Positions 37,801 to 47,000 of a stretch of 64,000 nt of DNA are shown piece after piece. The position numbers and the translations under genes are program-made. The DNA is from Micromonospora_H sonneratiae (GTDB lineage Bacteria; Actinomycetota; Actinomycetes; Mycobacteriales; Micromonosporaceae). The notes beneath the pieces were generated by a model. That model did not search any database. It was not told where the DNA came from and saw only the letters and a program-made list of their open reading frames with translations. The number at the start of each line of letters is the position of its first letter. The stretch's first letter is position 1. Location: contig NZ_JBHTMP010000005.1 of the NCBI RefSeq assembly GCF_042679305.1, positions 1 through 64,000 of the forward strand. Reading direction: 5' to 3'.

Positions 37801-40800
37801 TCAGCGGAAGTCGCGGGAGGCCGGGCTGACCGGCGGGGTGATCGCGTCGAGCCGGTCGGCGGTCAGGTTCGTCACCCCGTCGTAACGTTCCAGCCGTCCG
37901 CGTACGACCAGCGCGGCGCTGGTCCGGGCCACCTTCCGGTAGCGCTGCCACAACCCCGGTGAGCAGGTCACGTTGAGCATCCCGGTCTCGTCCTCCAGGT
38001 TGAGGAAGGTGACGCCGCCGGCCGTACCGGGACGTTGCCGGTGGGTGACGATTCCACCGACGCGTACCCGCCGGCCCGGCTCGACCTGGGCCAGTTTCGC
38101 GATCGGCAGCGCCCCGAGAGTGTCCAGTTGCGGCCGGATGAACCGGGCCGGGTGGCTCTCCGGGGACAGGCCGGTGGCCCACACGTCGGCGACCAGCCGG
38201 TCGACCGCCTCCATACCGGGCAGTACCGGTGCGGTCGCCCCGGTGACGGTGCCGGGCAGCCGGTCGGGCCGGTCCTGGGCGGCGGCCCCGGCCGCCCACA
38301 ACGCCTCCCGTCGGGTCACCCCGAAACAGGCGAAGGCGTCCGCGGTGGCCAGCGCCTCCAGCTGCGCGGCGGTCAGGCCGACCCGCCGGGCCAGGTCCGC
38401 CATGTCGCGGTACGGCCCGTCCGCCGTACGCTCGGCCTCGATCCGCTCGGCCAGGTCGTCGCCGAGCGTACGGACACTGGACAGCCCCAGCCGTACCGCC
38501 GGACCGCCCAGCCCCCACCGGTGCGGTGGTTCACCGGGTGCGCTGCCCCACCGGGTGTCCGGGGTGGACTCCAGTACCGTCTTGGCCCCGCTGGCGTTGA
38601 TGTCCGGCCGGCGTACCTCGACGCCGTGCCGGCGGGCGTCGTCGACCAGCGTCTGCGGCGAGTAGAAGCCCATCGGCTGGGCGTTGAGCAGCGCGGCGAG
38701 GAACGGGGCCGGATAGTAGCGCTTGAGCCAGGAGCTGGCGTACACCAGGTAGGCGAAACTCATCGCGTGGCTCTCCGGGAAGCCGTAGTTGGCGAAGGCG
38801 GACAGCTTCAGATAGACGTCGTCGGCCAGGTCACCGGTGATGCCACGGTCGGCCATGCCGGCGTAGAGCCGGTCGCGGATCTGCGCCATCCGTTCGGTCG
38901 AACGTTTGGACCCCATCGCCCGGCGCAACTGGTCGGCACCGGCCGCGTCGAAGCCGGCCAGGTCGATCGCGAGCTGCATCAACTGCTCCTGGAAGAGAGG
39001 TACGCCCAGCGTCTTCTCCAGCGCGTTGCGCATCAGCGGATGCGCGAACACGATCGGCTCCTGCCCGTTCTTGCGCCGGATGTACGGATGCACCGAGCCG
39101 CCCTGGATCGGGCCGGGCCGGATCAGCGCCACCTCGACCACCAGGTCGTAGAACTCCCGGGGCTTGAGTCGGGGCAGGGTGGCCATCTGGGCGCGGCTCT
39201 CCACCTGGAACACGCCGACCGAGTCGGCCCGGCACAGCATGTCGTAGACCTCGGGGTCGTCCAGCGACATGCTGCCCAGGTCGAGGGTGGAGCCGATCAG
39301 GTCGTGGGCGTAGCGCAGCACCGAGAGCATGCCGAGCCCGAGCAGGTCGAACTTGACCAGGCCGGCGTTGGCGCAGTCGTCCTTGTCCCATTGCAGTACG
39401 GTCCGGCCGGGCATCCGCCCCCACTCCACCGGGCACACCTCGATGACCGGCCGGTCGCAGATCACCATGCCGCCGGAGTGGATGCCCAGATGCCGGGGGA
39501 AGGTCTGCAACTCGTTGGCGTACGCGACGACCTGCTCGGGGATGCCCTCGGCGTCCACCGCGGCGATCTCACCCCAGCGGTCGATCTGTTTGCTCCAGGC
39601 ATCCTGCTGACCGGGCGAGAAGCCGAACGCCTTGGCGATGTCCCGTACCGCCGAGCGGGGCCGGTAGGAGATGACGTTGGCGACCTGGGCGGTGTGCTCG
39701 CGGCCGTACTTGGCGTAGACGTGCTGGATGACCTCCTCCCGGCGGTCGGATTCGATGTCGACGTCGATGTCCGGCGGTCCGTCCCGTTCCGGGGCGAGGA
39801 ACCGTTCGAAGAGCAGCTGGTGGCGGACCGCGTCGACGTTGGTGATCCGCAGCGCGTAGCAGACCGCCGAGTTGGCCGCCGACCCGCGCCCCTGGCAGTA
39901 GATACCGTTGCGCCGGCAGAACTCGACGATGTCGTAGACCACCAGGAAGTAGCCGGGGAAGCCCAGCTCGTCGATCATCTTCAGTTCGTGTTCGAGCTGC
40001 CGGTACGCCGTCGGGTGGGCCTCGGGTGGGCCGTAGCGGTCCAGCGCGCCGGCCATGGTCAACTCGCGTAGCCAGGTCATCTCGGTGTGCCCGGGTGGCA
40101 CCGGGTAGGCGGGCAACTCGGGGGCGACCAGTTGCAGGTCGAAGGCGAGTTCCGCGCCGAAGGCGGCGGCCCGGGCCACCGCGCCCGGATAGGCGGCGAA
40201 CCGGGCGGCCATCTCTGCCCCGGTACGCAGGTGGGCGGTGCCCGCCGCCGGCAGCCAGCCGTCCAGCTCGTCCAGGCTGCGTCGGGCCCGTACGGCCGCC
40301 AGCGCGGTGGCCAGTCGACGGCGGCCCGGGGCGGCGTAGTGCACGTTGTTGGTGGCGACCGTGGGCAGCCCGGCGCGGGCGGCCAACTCGGCCAGGGCGT
40401 CGTTTCGGTCCCCGTCGAGCGGGTCGCCGTGGTCGGTCAGTTCCACCGCCACGGATTCCGCCCCGAACAGCGCGGTCAACCGGTCCAGTTCCTGGGCTGC
40501 CGCGTCGACCCCCTCGGTGAGCAGCGCCGACGGCACCGGTCCCTTGCGACATCCGGTGAGCAACAGCACGTGGTCGCGCAGTTCGGCGGCGACCTCGGCC
40601 AGCTCGCCGTAGACCGGGCGACCCTTCTCCCCGCCCCGCAGGTGAGCCCGGGCGATCGTACGGGCCAGCCGGGCGTACCCCTGCGGACCTCGGGCCAGGA
40701 CCAGCAGGTGCCGGCCGTACGGGTCGGCTTCGCCGTTCTGCGGTCCGGGCAGGTCCAGCGACAGTTCGGCGCCGAAAATGGTGGGCAGGCGCAGGGCGCG

Positions 40801-41172
40801 GGCCGCCTCGGCGAACCGCACCACACCGTAAAGCCCGTCGTGGTCGGTGACCGCCAGCGCGGTCAGCCCCAGCCGGGCCGCCTCCTCGGCCAACTCCTCC
40901 GGGTGGCTGGCCCCGTCGAGGAAGCTGAAGTTGGTGTGGCAGTGCAGTTCGGCGTAGGGCACCGTGTCCGGGGGCGGCTCGACCGGGTGGGCCGGTACGG
41001 CGTACCGGGCCCGGGTCCGGCTGCGCGGCGCATCGTCGCCGTCGACCGCCAGCGGGTCCACCACGTGCAGGTGCCCACCACCGGCCGGGTCAGCAGCGTC
41101 CGGCCGGGTGGCCCGGCCGGACAGTGTGCGTTCCAGCTCGGACCAGGGCTGGTCCGGGTTGTGGAAACTCAT
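37801..41172 (-). CDS. dnaE2: Error-prone DNA polymerase DnaE2 (ImuC)
   Basis: A 1123-residue C-family polymerase. A PHP domain starts with YAELHCHTNFSFLDGASHPE (about residues 72-91). The palm carries PPDIDVDIESDRREEVIQHV (about 465-484) with the catalytic Asp residues. Fingers and beta-binding region include FQVESRAQMATLPRLKPREF and SHAMSFAYLVYASSWLKRYY, and a C-terminal OB domain has FLNLEDETGMLNVTCSPGLW. It lacks the DnaE1 C-terminal extension, as expected for DnaE2. With ImuB and ImuA' it forms the SOS mutasome that does damage-induced mutagenesis. It lies 12 bp after imuB and is probably cotranscribed from the LexA-controlled promoter. Confidence 0.95.
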   Translation of the reverse strand: MSFHNPDQPWSELERTLSGRATRPDAADPAGGGHLHVVDPLAVDGDDAPRSRTRARYAVPAHPVEPPPDTVPYAELHCHTNFSFLDGASHPEELAEEAARLGLTALAVTDHDGLYGVVRFAEAARALRLPTIFGAELSLDLPGPQNGEADPYGRHLLVLARGPQGYARLARTIARAHLRGGEKGRPVYGELAEVAAELRDHVLLLTGCRKGPVPSALLTEGVDAAAQELDRLTALFGAESVAVELTDHGDPLDGDRNDALAELAARAGLPTVATNNVHYAAPGRRRLATALAAVRARRSLDELDGWLPAAGTAHLRTGAEMAARFAAYPGAVARAAAFGAELAFDLQLVAPELPAYPVPPGHTEMTWLRELTMAGALDRYGPPEAHPTAYRQLEHELKMIDELGFPGYFLVVYDIVEFCRRNGIYCQGRGSAANSAVCYALRITNVDAVRHQLLFERFLAPERDGPPDIDVDIESDRREEVIQHVYAKYGREHTAQVANVISYRPRSAVRDIAKAFGFSPGQQDAWSKQIDRWGEIAAVDAEGIPEQVVAYANELQTFPRHLGIHSGGMVICDRPVIEVCPVEWGRMPGRTVLQWDKDDCANAGLVKFDLLGLGMLSVLRYAHDLIGSTLDLGSMSLDDPEVYDMLCRADSVGVFQVESRAQMATLPRLKPREFYDLVVEVALIRPGPIQGGSVHPYIRRKNGQEPIVFAHPLMRNALEKTLGVPLFQEQLMQLAIDLAGFDAAGADQLRRAMGSKRSTERMAQIRDRLYAGMADRGITGDLADDVYLKLSAFANYGFPESHAMSFAYLVYASSWLKRYYPAPFLAALLNAQPMGFYSPQTLVDDARRHGVEVRRPDINASGAKTVLESTPDTRWGSAPGEPPHRWGLGGPAVRLGLSSVRTLGDDLAERIEAERTADGPYRDMADLARRVGLTAAQLEALATADAFACFGVTRREALWAAGAAAQDRPDRLPGTVTGATAPVLPGMEAVDRLVADVWATGLSPESHPARFIRPQLDTLGALPIAKLAQVEPGRRVRVGGIVTHRQRPGTAGGVTFLNLEDETGMLNVTCSPGLWQRYRKVARTSAALVVRGRLERYDGVTNLTADRLDAITPPVSPASRDFR

Positions 41173-41184
41173 GGGTGGGGCCCG

Positions 41185-42765
41185 CTAGTCATAGATCGCC
41201 TCCACCGACCACTGGCCACCGGTGAGGCAGAGCAGCAGTGCACCGCCGTTGGCGAGGCTGACCTGGAAGCGGGCCCGCCGCTGGGCTTCGGCCGGCGCCC
41301 ACCAGCGCTCGTCGACCGGCCACGGCCCGGCCCAGCCGACGATCTCCACGGGCGTGGCCGGGCCGACGGTGAGCCGGGCCGGCGCGGCGCTGACCTGGAG
41401 CCGGGCGGTCACCTGGACCGGTTGACCGGTGCTGTCGTGCACGGTGGCCGGCAGCGGTACGGGCAGCACGATCGCCGGGGCGGGCGACGGCAGCCGACCC
41501 GGCCACGGTGCCGCCGTCGGGCGGGCGGGCAGCCGTTCGTCGCCCCACGGCACCAGGCGGGTCTGGTCTGCTGGTGACCGCCCGCCGCCGAGGACGGCGG
41601 TGACCACCGATTCGGGGCCGAGGATGCCCTGCACCCGGCTCAACGCCCGGTGCGCCCGTTCGCGCTCCTCGCCGGTCTCGCCCCACAGTCCGGGTTGCAG
41701 GCCGGCTTGGGCCAGCACCCCGGCCGGGATCAGCCGCAGCCGGATGATCCCGGCGGTGGGTCGGGGTGGGGCCGGTCGACCGGCGCTGCCCGGCCGCCGG
41801 TTGGTGCCGGAGATCCAGCCGTCGAGCTGCCAGCGCACCCGGTCGGCGATCGCCGCTGCGGTCAGCAGCCCGTCGTGCCGCCAGACCCGGTGCAGTTCCT
41901 GCCCGTTGGCGGTCACCGCCTCGATGCCGAGTCGGGTGCAGGCCAGGCCGTATCCGGCGAGGGTGTCGTGGAGCCGCTCGGCGTGGGCCCCGGCGGCGAA
42001 CGCGGCGGCGTCGACCCGGTCGAGCGGTTCGTCGTACGTCTCGGTCACGTCCAGGTCGGGCGGCGGGCGACGGGCCGCCAGCGGCCGATGGTCGCGGCCG
42101 GCGGCCAGCCGGTGGGCCAGCGCCGCGTCGAATCCGAACCGGGTCAGGACGTCCCCGGCCGGCAGGGCCGCAAAATCGGCCAGGGTACGCAGGCCGAGCC
42201 GGCGCAGGAGGTCGGTCAGCCGGGGCCGGGCGAGCGCTTCGACGGGCTGGTCGGCAAGGAAGCGTACGGTCTCCCCGGGCGGGATGATCCGGCCGGCTCG
42301 GGCGGCGAGACCGGCGGCGAAGACCCCGTCGGCGATGCCGACCTGGCTCTCCACCTCGCAACTCTGGGCAATCTGTTCGACGATCCGCTCGGCGGCCTGC
42401 TCCTCGCCGCCGAAGTAACGTGCCGGTCCCCGGGCAGCCACCGCGCAGACCCCCGGCCGGAGCACCTCCACCCCGGCGGCGACCTCCTCGACGGCGGCGA
42501 CCACCGGTTCGAAGGCGCGTACGTCCCGCCCCGGGTCGTGCTCGACGGTGACCAGGTTCGGGCACCGGCTCTGCGCCTCCCGTTTACGCAGGCCACGGCG
42601 TACGCCTTCGCGGCGGGCGGCCTCGGAGCAGGCCAGCACCCGGTTGGCGTGCAGCACCGCGACCGGGCCGGTGGCCGGTACCCCGTCGACGATCTCGGCG
42701 GCGATCACCGGCCAGTCGGGGCACCAGACGAGCAGGGTCCGTACCGGCACCGCACCACGCTCCAT
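41185..42765 (-). CDS. imuB: ImuB, inactive Y-family polymerase-like mutasome protein
   Basis: A 526-residue Y-family homologue. It begins RTLLVWCPDWPVIAAEI, as in ImuB. The acidic catalytic residues of true Y polymerases are absent at this point (CPDWPV instead of DxDxF), which fits its role as an adaptor to the beta clamp and DnaE2. Other parts are SQVGIADGVFAAGLAARAGR, a helix-hairpin-helix region LRRLGLRTLADFAALPAGDV and a long C-terminal tail. It is the first gene of an imuB-dnaE2 unit with a LexA box 31 bp upstream. ImuA', usually directly upstream, lies 8 kb away here. Confidence 0.92.
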   Translation of the reverse strand: MERGAVPVRTLLVWCPDWPVIAAEIVDGVPATGPVAVLHANRVLACSEAARREGVRRGLRKREAQSRCPNLVTVEHDPGRDVRAFEPVVAAVEEVAAGVEVLRPGVCAVAARGPARYFGGEEQAAERIVEQIAQSCEVESQVGIADGVFAAGLAARAGRIIPPGETVRFLADQPVEALARPRLTDLLRRLGLRTLADFAALPAGDVLTRFGFDAALAHRLAAGRDHRPLAARRPPPDLDVTETYDEPLDRVDAAAFAAGAHAERLHDTLAGYGLACTRLGIEAVTANGQELHRVWRHDGLLTAAAIADRVRWQLDGWISGTNRRPGSAGRPAPPRPTAGIIRLRLIPAGVLAQAGLQPGLWGETGEERERAHRALSRVQGILGPESVVTAVLGGGRSPADQTRLVPWGDERLPARPTAAPWPGRLPSPAPAIVLPVPLPATVHDSTGQPVQVTARLQVSAAPARLTVGPATPVEIVGWAGPWPVDERWWAPAEAQRRARFQVSLANGGALLLCLTGGQWSVEAIYD

Positions 42766-42796
42766 CTCACCCCCTTGACCAGCGACAACGTCATAT

Positions 42797-42812
42797 TAGA
42801 ACGCGTGTTCGA
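42797..42812 (-). promoter_or_regulatory. LexA (SOS) box upstream of imuB
   Basis: On the minus strand TCGAACACGCGTTCTA; the actinobacterial SOS box consensus is TCGAAC-N4-GTTCGA, with one mismatch here. It lies 32-47 bases before the imuB ATG and is followed by TAATAT, which could be the -10. Confidence 0.85.
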
Positions 42813-43575
42813 TTCACGGTTGGCCGACCGGCCACCTGCCCGCGCCGCCTGGTCATCCGCTGGGCACGGGCGCTCTTCGCGTACGGCGATAAGGGACGTC
42901 GGGTTCACTTTCGGGCAGCCTGTCGAGCTGCCCCGGATACGCGCCCAACCCGACAGGGCTTGCCCAGTAGCCAGACCCAGGCCATTGGCGGCTGTCTGCC
43001 AAACCGGCCACGTTCCAAATACCACGCCGACCACGGCACCTACGCCAAGCAGCCCGCGCACCTGATCCGCGCCGAAGACCGCGGCAGTTCGAACGATGAG
43101 CCGACCGCAGAACCGCCGACCGCCAAGAAGACCCGTCGTCCCCGCAAGCCGACAACCTGACCGCGGGTGGCGATGGTCCAAAACTGCTTCACGTAATCAA
43201 GAAGCGGCCCGGCGCAAGGCCGGGCCGCGCGCACGCGCTACAGGCCTACGGCCCCGCGCGCACGCCCGCCATCACTGGAATTGCCTGACCGTGAAGCTGC
43301 ACATCCAGCGAATCAACGATCGCCGGACAGCCTGGTCGTCGATCTGCGCCATCACTCCGCTGCCAGCATCGAAACACGCCGGCCAACGATTATATCGATG
43401 CAAACCTATGCCACTCCCCCCATGGCGGCAACCGCGACGGCAACCCGCACCACCCATCGCAGACTTGCATAGATCGGCACTACGTTCCGTGACCCGCCCG
43501 CACGCCACAGCCGGTCAGCTAATCGGCAAGTCTGAACCGAAACCTTTCGCGCGCACAGGCACCCAACAACGGTGA
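42813..43575. other. Stretch without an intact gene, with a possible gene end
   Basis: Between the imuB promoter and immunity gene 2. The plus strand has a 66-codon open frame (42960-43160) whose latter half, KYHADHGTYAKQPAHLIRAE then KKTRRPRKPTT, reads like the basic C-terminal tail of a larger protein, but no upstream part or start is convincing. A strong hairpin follows at 43204. From 43229 to 43575 I see nothing supportable. This is the left edge of the insert that separates imuB from imuA'. Confidence 0.4.
43204..43228. terminator. Strong hairpin GCGGCCCGGC/GCCGGGCCGC
   Basis: Perfect 10-bp stem (43204-43213 with 43219-43228) and a 5-base loop. On the minus strand it is followed by TTCTTGATT. 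It could end the toxin-2 operon transcript some 350 bp past the immunity gene, or end a plus-strand relic. Confidence 0.55.
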
Positions 43576-44013
43576 CTACCAGTATTCAGGCACCTGCCAC
43601 TTAACACACGTAGGCCGCCGCCCGCCAGACGCACAGAACTCTTTGACAGCCTCACGGATTAGGCCAATGGGGATCTCAGAACGCTCGGGGAACTCAGTCA
43701 AATGACCCATTATCGAGTATCCAACTTCATCTCGCCCAATGTCGGCGCCTAATGTAGTCCAGTTTCCGTCATCCATAAAGGCCAGGGCGCCGACCCCCCG
43801 CTCCCCGTCAACTCCAACCAATAGCTCATGGTCTGGAAAACCTGAAGGCAGGGCGGACCGATCCAGAGAATGAAGTTGCGCGAGATTGCAGCCGACCGAA
43901 CTCCGTTCCAGTGAATCGATCAGCGAATCGACATCTTCCGCCGCAGTCAGGATCAGAGGCGCCTTGACGTGCTCCAACAGATACTGTGCCGCAACCTTGT
44001 AATTGAACGTCAT
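43576..44013 (-). CDS. Imm1-type immunity protein of RHS toxin 2
   Basis: A 145-residue soluble protein. Its second half, GVGALAFMDDGNWTTLG followed by EVGYSIMGHLTEFPERSEIP and IREAVKEFCASGGRRPTCVKWQ, matches the Imm1 immunity family. Imm1 proteins pair with deaminase-type toxins, which agrees with the C-terminal domain of the RHS protein just upstream. The ATG overlaps the RHS stop by four bases. The gene is lower in GC than its surroundings. Confidence 0.85.
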   Translation of the reverse strand: MTFNYKVAAQYLLEHVKAPLILTAAEDVDSLIDSLERSSVGCNLAQLHSLDRSALPSGFPDHELLVGVDGERGVGALAFMDDGNWTTLGADIGRDEVGYSIMGHLTEFPERSEIPIGLIREAVKEFCASGGRRPTCVKWQVPEYW

Positions 44014-47000
44014 CGCCGCCGCCTGGTTCCATAATCTGCTCGCTGCCAGACGCCGTCGTTATCACGCCAGTGCACCGAAAGACCTCTGTTGGAATCGAGA
44101 ATGTGGTTCAAGGTCTGGTCGCATCCCAACCTAACCTGGCATGGCCCATTGGGATTATTAATAACCACATCGACATCCACGATACCCCTTTTATTCATAA
44201 GCGCCGCGAATTTCTGCTCAAGATCGCTAGCCCGAGCAGAGTTCGAAGACCCACGCAGGATACCCGCCGCACGAAGCTTCGCGTTGACTGCACCGATCAG
44301 TCCCGCGTGATTCTTCTTGTCACCGCTCCACAACAGATCAAAGTCAACGGCCGACCCATTGGCATCGCGACCGCTGGCCCGACCGAAGGTCGTTTGCCCT
44401 TCGGACCATTCCGGGAGTCCTTCAGCCGCTGCCTCGGCATCGAAGCACCCGTTGTTGTTGTGAACGAGGACCGGTTCGTTGCCGGCGAGCACATAGTACG
44501 TGTGGATGTCGGCGACGGTGAGGTCGCGCATCTCCTCGTTGCCGTGGTAGTTGGCCACGGTGTGGACGATGACCTCGCCCTTGCCCGCGACGTGGAGCTT
44601 GGTGCCGGGGTTCAGGTTCTTGGCGTCGGTCCACTCCTGCTCGGTGACGTTCCAGAACGGGTGGTTCTGGGTGGTCTCCAAGGTGGTGGTGTTGCCGTCC
44701 TGGTCCCGTACGGTCAGGTCGGTCAGTTCCCGGTCGGTGTTGCGGTGCAGTTCGGTGACCGGCTTGGCCAGGGTGGTCCCGGTCTCCGGATCAGTGGCGA
44801 CAACCCGGTCACCGACGTTGACATCCTCGATCGGCCGGACCGTGCCATCAGCCATCAACACCTGGGTGGACGGATCGAAACTGTGCTTCCGCGACGGAGG
44901 AATCGGACAACTACCGCCGCCACCGCTGTCGCCGCCTCGGGCCGGGGCGTTGTCGCCGCCGCCGCCCTTACCGCCGCCGCCCTTGCGGTTGAGCAGTCCC
45001 AGGCCGGGGACCATCCCCAGCAGAGCGCTCCTCGGGTCGACCCGACCAGTGGTCACCGCCTGGTCGATGACGTCACTGACGCCGTTCTCCACCGCCTCGG
45101 TGACCAGGCGGCCACCGATACCCGCACCAACCCGGCTGGCCACCGCAGCAGCCACCTTGCCAGCGATCATCCCGCCAGCACCACCGGCCAGACCGGACAA
45201 CGCACCCGTACCCAAAGACCCGAGAGCATCACCGATCGAGTTGATGTCACCCTGAGCCGCGTCCTTGGCCAGGTTGATCAACGCACCCGCGCCGACCATG
45301 CACGCCAACGCACCCGCCCCGACGGTCACCGCCGTACACGCCAAACCGGCCAGGATCGCCCCACCGATCGCCGCGACCTCGAGGATGACGTCCTTGTGCT
45401 CCACCACCCACTTGGCCGTCGCGTTGGCAGCGTCCTTGACCGCGCTCGCGGCCTTCTTCACCGCCCGGGTCGCCTTCGCCGCTACTTTCTTACCCGCCTG
45501 TTTCGCCTTGTTGTAGGCCTGTTTCGCCTTCTGTTTCGCGGCGGCGTACTTCTTCGCCACCCACTTACGGCCCTGGTCGATCTTCTTCTTGACCGACTTG
45601 GCGACCTTTTTCGCGACCTTTTTGACCGCCTGTTTGGCCTTGTTGACCGCCTGTTTGGCCTTGTTGACCGCCTTGGACGCGGCCTGCTTGACCGCCGACA
45701 CCTTCTCGGCCGCGTAGCTACGCGCCGCCGAGTAGGCACTCGACGCGTACGACGACACATAGGATGTCGCCCGCGAAACCGTGGACGTGACCGCACTCGC
45801 CGCCCGCGAAACACTCTGGGCGATCTTCTTGAACGGGTTACCCCAGTGCCCGGTCGGGTCGGTCACCGTCAACGGGTTGCCGTCACCGTACTGGTAACGG
45901 TTCGCGTTGATCGAATCCGGCACCGGCGAGTTCGACGCCGTATCCCGCGTGTCGAACTGACCCGTCTCCGTGTTGTACCAACGGGCATGCATGTTCACCC
46001 GGCCGGTGAACGCATCCGTCCACTCCGACTGGTAGCCGAGGCTACCGATCATCCCCGTGGTCGCCAGCACCTTGCCCAACGGGTCATACGTCGTAGACCC
46101 GGCCAACGCCGTACCGGTCTCGGTGAACTGCCCCACCACATCGGTGTGCAGGTCCGTCCAGGCCAACCGCTTCGTCCCACCAGCGGCCTCACCCAACAAC
46201 CCACCGGCCGGATCCCGCACGTACGTCGCGGTCCCGTCGCCGGCCAGGTCGTTACCCAGACCGGTGTACGCGAACCCTGGCCGGATCGCCCGACCCAACC
46301 CGTCATAGCTGTACGACTGTGTCCCCGCCGCCGAATCCTGAGACAGCACCTGCCCGAACGCGTCCGCCCGTGTCAGCTGGCCACCGGCCGACGCCAAGGT
46401 CCCCCGAGCCGTGTACGCGTACTCCACCCCATCGGCGGTCAGCAACCGGCTGCGCTGGTCGTACGTGAACAGCTTGGAGCCGTTCTGCACCCGGTTGCCG
46501 GACTTGTCGTAGGCGTACACGGTCGTCGCCGTGCCGTTGTTCCACGACGTCAACCGGTCGGCCAGGTCGTACGTATAGGTGTTCGCAGCCGCCCCGGCGA
46601 AGCCGGTGGTGGTCTTCGAGACGATGTTGTCGTTCGCGTCCCAGCCGTACGCGATCTTCGCGATCGACGTACCCGATGGGGTCTTCAGCTCGTCGGAGAC
46701 CGGCCGGTGCTGGTCGTCGAAGCCGAAGTTGCGGGTGTTGCCCGACGAGCCGTAGGTGATCTTCGTGACCTGCGACAGCTGGTCGTACGTGTTGGTGAGC
46801 TGTACTCCCGCGTCCGCGTTGGCGATCGTGGCCAACCGCCCGGCGGTGTCGTAGGTGTAGTTGGTGGTTCCGGCCGCGTCGATCCGGGAGGTCGGCTGCC
46901 CGTCCTGGTTGTAGCCGAACGACGAGTTCCCCGACGGACCGGTGACCGACAGCAGCAGACCGCGGTCGTCGTAGCTCAGTGTGTTGCTGCCCCCGCTGCC

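Noticed and set aside
43229..43575. Small frames on both strands past the hairpin near 43.2 kb
   Set aside because: They have no ribosome site, no codon bias and no recognisable protein pattern.
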